Part shown: piece by piece, positions 29,737 to 33,824 of the stretch
How positions within the stretch are numbered: position 1 is the stretch's first letter
How the letters are laid out: every line of letters starts with the position of its first letter
The notes under the pieces: model-generated
The model's database searches: none
What the model was told of the DNA's origin: nothing
The model's input: the letters and a program-made list of their open reading frames with translations, nothing else
Assembly (NCBI GenBank): GCA_002084585.1
Contig: NBLM01000006.1
Span: 1-33,824, forward strand
DNA from: Planctomycetales bacterium 4572_13
GTDB taxonomy: Bacteria; Planctomycetota; Phycisphaerae; Sedimentisphaerales; Anaerohalosphaeraceae
Direction of reading: 5' to 3'
DNA: 33,824 nt
Translations under genes and position numbers: made by a program

Positions 29737-30834
29737 TTAGAGGTTTACCGGCATTACGATATACAGGAAATTACTGCCGCTCTTGATGAGGCCGGGGCGG
29801 TCTGACTGGCCGAGGTGCAATTCGAAATCATCCGCTTTCAGCACGCGCAGTACATCAACCAAAAATTGTGGATTGAACCCAATCTCAATCGGCTCGGCCT
29901 CATATTCAATCGCCATATCAATCTTTGCGTCGCCCGTTTCCGGTGTCCGACTGGTAAAGACCAGCGTCCCTTTGTCCAGGGCCAACTTGATTCCCTTGCT
30001 GTCTTCATTGGCCAACAGGGCTGCCCGGCGAACGGCGCTCAGAACAGTGTCCCTTGGAAGCGTAATTTTCTTATCGTGGTCCTTCGGGATGATGTCGTCG
30101 TATTTCGGAAAGTTCCCTTCAACCAAATTCGAACTGATCACAACCGTCTCACACGCCAACACAATCTGGTTGTTGACAAACCGCACCTGGACCATCCCGT
30201 CGTCGTGTGCGGGTATCTTATCCAGTAGCGACATCGTCTTGGCCGGTACAATAATTCTATTCTCCGGCAACTTCGCTGTTTTTTCAAGAGCCACCGTCGC
30301 TTTTGCCAGTCGTCGCCCGTCCGTTGCCACCAGCGATAGTTTTTTGCCGGATACTTCCCAGAGAATCCCGTTCAGCGCGTAGCGAGTGCTTTCTCGCGCG
30401 GCTGAAAAGATGGTATATTCAATGCCTTCCTGAAGGGCACTTAACCTGACCTCTAAGTCCGCTTCGCCACCAAATCCCGGGATCGCAGGGTACTGTTGCG
30501 GGTCGTGGCTATAAATCGTAAATCGACTGTCCGAACCGATCAGATGCACCGCCGACTCCGTGGCTTCTAACACAATGACCTCATCAAAACTTTCCCGAAC
30601 GATCGAAGATAACTTGTCCGCAGGCACTATAATATCTCCCGCCTCGCCGATATCCACCTGCGAAATCAGGCAGGTAATCCCCGCTTCCAGATCTGTTGCG
30701 CTAATCCGAACAGCATCCTGCTCTGTAGCAATCCGTAAACACTGCAAAATCGGTTTGGGCGTCCTGCTGGGGATGATGCTGGTGACTAAGTTCAATGCTT
30801 CCTGGAGTGCCGAACGGTTAAATTTCACTTTCAT
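29737..30834 (-). CDS. dnaN: DNA polymerase III sliding clamp (beta)
   Basis: MKVKFNRSALQEALNLVTSIIPSRTPKPILQCLRI, ATDGRRLA, terminal FLYIVMPVNL. Start at 30834. Confidence 0.96.
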   Translation of the reverse strand: MKVKFNRSALQEALNLVTSIIPSRTPKPILQCLRIATEQDAVRISATDLEAGITCLISQVDIGEAGDIIVPADKLSSIVRESFDEVIVLEATESAVHLIGSDSRFTIYSHDPQQYPAIPGFGGEADLEVRLSALQEGIEYTIFSAARESTRYALNGILWEVSGKKLSLVATDGRRLAKATVALEKTAKLPENRIIVPAKTMSLLDKIPAHDDGMVQVRFVNNQIVLACETVVISSNLVEGNFPKYDDIIPKDHDKKITLPRDTVLSAVRRAALLANEDSKGIKLALDKGTLVFTSRTPETGDAKIDMAIEYEAEPIEIGFNPQFLVDVLRVLKADDFELHLGQSDRPGLIKSGSNFLYIVMPVNL

Positions 30835-30939
30835 AAATCGCCTCTTTTCTGATTTTGTTCTTGGCCTTCTCTGCATGGTTTTGGATTGCAGTGATCCGAG
30901 CCGATACTATACACGAAAAAAACGGCTTAGGAAAGTGTT

Positions 30940-31336
30940 TTCAGAACAAAACAAGAGATTTTTGAACAAAACAAAGGTCGCCTAAGAGGGGCGATAGATT
31001 TACACAAAAGAATAACTAATATAATAAGTAAATAAAGACTTATTGGTATTTGTTATATGGTCAGTGAGATTGTGGGGTTTTTGAGCGGCCCGTCTATAAC
31101 TCCTTATTTTATAACAGATTATATAAAATGGAGAAGGTTCGCGGATGTGGACAAGCTGTTAAGAAATGTGGCATTAAACTTGTTACATTCACAAAAACCC
31201 ACAACCCAGCTATCCCCGCCGCAAAACTCACAGTCTGGCACTCACATTCTCTACAGGGGAACTCACAGGTTATCAACAACGCTGTCGGCGGCTTGAGATA
31301 AGTTTCAGGCGGATTTTTGATTATTAAACGACCCTC
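30940..31336. promoter_or_regulatory. Possible oriC-like/regulatory intergenic region
   Basis: Non-coding, AT-rich; direct repeats GAACAAAACAA at 30944 and 30964; DnaA-box-like TGTGGACAA (31146-31154) and TTATCAACA (31270-31278); three ACTCACA (31226, 31240, 31261). Each box has one mismatch to TTATCCACA. Confidence 0.4.
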
Positions 31337-32260
31337 TTAATTGAACAACGCCTCGATAAATTCGTCCGGGTCGAACTCGGCGATGTCTTCGGGCGTCTCG
31401 CCCAAGCCGACAAACTTGACGGGGATGTCCAGCATATCCTTGATTGCGATGACGATGCCGCCGCGGGCGGTGCCGTCGAGTTTGGCCAAAAAGATCCCCG
31501 TTACATTAATCGCGGCGGTAAACATTTTTGCCTGCACAATCGCGTTTTGGCCCGTTGTGCCGTCCACCACAAGGAGTACCTCGTGCGGCGCTTCGGGGAT
31601 GATCTTCGTAATCACCTTGCGGATCTTCGACAATTCGTCCATTAAATGTTTTTGCGTATGCAACCGCCCGGCGGTATCCATAATCAGATAATCCACATCT
31701 CTCGCCACCGCCGCCTGACAGGCATCATAGGCCACTGCCGCCGGGTCGGCCCCGGACTTATGCTTGACGATCTGGACGCCGATGCGTGCGGCCCAGATGG
31801 TCAACTGCTCCACCGCTGCGGCACGGAAGGTATCACAGGCCGCAACGATCACACGGCTGCCGGCCTTGTTCAAAGCATAAGCCAGCTTGGCAATGCTGGT
31901 GGTCTTGCCGGAACCGTTGATGCCCGCCACTAGAATCACTGTTGGACCGGAAGCGGCTTTATTTAGTTGGCGGCCCTGCTCGGGCCAATAACCCTTCATG
32001 TGTTCTTTTAAAAACGGCAGGATGTCATCGGTTTTTTTGATGGCTCCCGTTTTATAGGCCCCTCGAAGATCATCTATCAACTGCGAGGTGGTTTCCACGC
32101 CGATGTCATCACTAATGAGCGTTTCTTCAAGTTGCTCCAAAAGCGCGTCGTCAATATTCCGTCCCATCGTCAAAATCGAAGACAACCCTGACGATATCTT
32201 CCGCCGGGTTTTGCCCAGTCGTTCCTGTAAGTATTGAACTGTTTTTGTAAAGATACCCAT
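31337..32260 (-). CDS. ftsY: Signal recognition particle receptor FtsY
   Basis: VAGINGSGKTTSIAKLAYAL, ACDTFRAAAVEQL, DTAGRLHTQKHLMDEL, LAKLDGTARGG. Start MGIFTKTVQYLQERLGKTR at 32260. Confidence 0.95.
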   Translation of the reverse strand: MGIFTKTVQYLQERLGKTRRKISSGLSSILTMGRNIDDALLEQLEETLISDDIGVETTSQLIDDLRGAYKTGAIKKTDDILPFLKEHMKGYWPEQGRQLNKAASGPTVILVAGINGSGKTTSIAKLAYALNKAGSRVIVAACDTFRAAAVEQLTIWAARIGVQIVKHKSGADPAAVAYDACQAAVARDVDYLIMDTAGRLHTQKHLMDELSKIRKVITKIIPEAPHEVLLVVDGTTGQNAIVQAKMFTAAINVTGIFLAKLDGTARGGIVIAIKDMLDIPVKFVGLGETPEDIAEFDPDEFIEALFN

Positions 32261-32328
32261 ATATACCTTTATCTCAAAAAATCCGCGTTCATCTGTGAAA
32301 TCCACGGTTTCATTCTTTTTAGTTGCAG

Positions 32329-33378
32329 TCAGCCACTGGCTTTAACGGCTTCCGCCAACCGCCCGATCAATTCTTCAGTCTCGTCCCAGCCGATACAGCC
32401 GTCAGTCAGCGAAATTCCGTATTTCAAGCCGCCCGCAGCGCCGATATTCTGCTTTCCTTCTTTAATAAAACTTTCAATCATCACCCCGGCGATACTGGTG
32501 TTGCCTAACTGAATCTGGTCGGCAATGTCGAGCAGTGCCCGTCCTTGGCGTTTATGATTTTTAGCTGAATTGGCGTGGCTGCAATCCACCACCATTCCAT
32601 TACTCAGATTGGCTTTGCTTAACAGGACTTCGGCAAATGCTACGAACTCGCTGGAGTAATTCGGTCTGTTTGTGCCCCCGCGCATCACCAAATGCCCGTA
32701 TTTGTTTCCCCTGGTTTCGGCGACGATCACCTGGCCCTTACGATTAATTCCCAAAAACGAGTGGGGATTTGAGGCCGCTTTGATTGCATCCATCGCAACC
32801 GCTATATTGCCGTCGGTGGCGTTCTTGAAACCAATCGGCATTGACAGCCCACTGGCCATTTGGCGGTGGATCTGTGATTCGGCGGTGCGCGCCCCGATGG
32901 CGGCCCAGCTAATCAGGTCTGCCAGATACTGCGGCACGATCGGATCCAAAAACTCCGTCGCACACGGCATGCCGATTTCGGCAATCTCGCATAACAGCTT
33001 CCGGCTCGTCCGAATGCCAAAATCCAGATCGTATGAGCCGTCCAGATGTGGGTCATACAATATTCCCTTCCAGCCCAGCGTGGTTCTCGGTTTTTCAAAA
33101 TAAGCCCGCATGAGAATCAGCACCTGCCCGCTATAACTCTTTTGCACCTTAAAAAGGCGTCTCGCGTAGTCGAGTGTCGCCTCTTCGTCATGTAGACTGC
33201 AAGGCCCCACGATGATCATTCGTCGCTTATCGTTCCGGCGGAGTATCCGCTCGACCTGACGGCGCGATTCGGCCACCAAATGAGCCGCTGCTTCTGTTTC
33301 CGGAAAGTCGGCTTTGAGTTTTTCCGGTGTCGTCAGCGGCTTAAACTGCTCTATATTTAGATTGTCGGTGAGTTCCAT
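32329..33378 (-). CDS. 3-deoxy-7-phosphoheptulonate synthase (class I AroFGH type)
   Basis: RRMIIVGPCSLHDEEATLDYARRL, MRAYFEKPRTTLGWKG, GLSMPIGFKNATDGN, VDCSHANSAKNHKRQ. Start MELTDNLN at 33378. Confidence 0.94.
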   Translation of the reverse strand: MELTDNLNIEQFKPLTTPEKLKADFPETEAAAHLVAESRRQVERILRRNDKRRMIIVGPCSLHDEEATLDYARRLFKVQKSYSGQVLILMRAYFEKPRTTLGWKGILYDPHLDGSYDLDFGIRTSRKLLCEIAEIGMPCATEFLDPIVPQYLADLISWAAIGARTAESQIHRQMASGLSMPIGFKNATDGNIAVAMDAIKAASNPHSFLGINRKGQVIVAETRGNKYGHLVMRGGTNRPNYSSEFVAFAEVLLSKANLSNGMVVDCSHANSAKNHKRQGRALLDIADQIQLGNTSIAGVMIESFIKEGKQNIGAAGGLKYGISLTDGCIGWDETEELIGRLAEAVKASG

Positions 33379-33619
33379 TGCAATTCCCTTTATCATCGAA
33401 AATATCACACAAGAGCCACTATACATACTCTGTTTCGGTCCAAAAAGCAAGAAGCGACGGTATCACTTCTCGCTGAGCAAAAGCGCCGGCATCCGGACAC
33501 CGCAACGAAAAATCGGAAATTACGAATAGAAAATCTCTCAAAAGGCCCTTTTGGCTGTTAAGAGGGCGGGATTTGGAGTCGATATGATGGGTGAAAAGAT
33601 TCTTATTCTATGAAAAAAT

Positions 33620-33793
33620 ATGATTAAACAATTACTCGAAAAATGGTTCAAACCGCACGATCCAATAGAAGATGTTAACCACAATATATGGGTCTATCCA
33701 AGCCATAAAAGCTGTGTAAAACACAATATGAGCCAAGTCAAGCCCGAACAGATGCCGCCCCTGATGGTCCGAAAAGCTGCTTGGCGGCGTTAA
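33620..33793 (+). CDS. Possible 57-aa small protein
   Basis: ATG-to-TAA reading MIKQLLEKWFKPHDPIEDVNHNIWVYPSHKSCVKHNMSQVKPEQMPPLMVRKAAWRR*; below the ORF-track cutoff; weak RBS. Confidence 0.3.
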   Translation: MIKQLLEKWFKPHDPIEDVNHNIWVYPSHKSCVKHNMSQVKPEQMPPLMVRKAAWRR

Positions 33794-33824
33794 CTAACGG
33801 TATATAGACTCATCGTGGCGTTTA

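Noticed and set aside
31057-31296. 79-aa ORF in the dnaN-ftsY intergenic region
   Set aside because: No recognisable domain or RBS; overlaps repeat and DnaA-box-like sequence.

Overview
This 33.8 kb window is a gene-dense bacterial chromosomal segment. The taxon is inferred, not searched: an orphan dockerin-like C-terminal tail near the left edge and overall gene content suggest a Planctomycetes/Phycisphaerae-type genome. Most genes are housekeeping: HD-domain hydrolase, cupin, tandem Deg/HtrA-family proteases, ParB, GcvT-like protein, membrane HTH coiled-coil protein, metallophosphoesterase, YidC, MnmE, zinc-ribbon/PH-like protein, Der, a PD-(D/E)XK-type protein, CstA, CdaR/CdaA, GTP-type PEPCK, WaaA, TyrS, tRNA-Ser(CGA), TPR lipoprotein, GyrB, DciA (DUF721), DnaN, FtsY and DAHP synthase. 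yidC, mnmE, parB, gyrB, dciA and dnaN lie together without dnaA, parA, gidA or rnpA in the window, which looks like a scattered origin-type cluster. Points worth a second look: (1) a parS-like site embedded in the stem of an intrinsic terminator, with a second site in exact reverse-complement form, just upstream of parB; (2) an intact Deg protease followed by an overlapping paralog that has lost the whole catalytic triad; (3) an AT-rich accessory protein joining an HRSWTG-type N-terminal region to a PD-(D/E)XK-like domain; (4) a dispersed repeat with co-varying GNRA-loop hairpins, in two opposite-orientation copies; (5) a cupin gene broken by a -1 shift at A_AAA_AAA; (6) CdaA with DMA in place of the DGA motif; (7) a possible oriC-like region upstream of dnaN with no dnaA. 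No CRISPR array, transposase or phage module was found.
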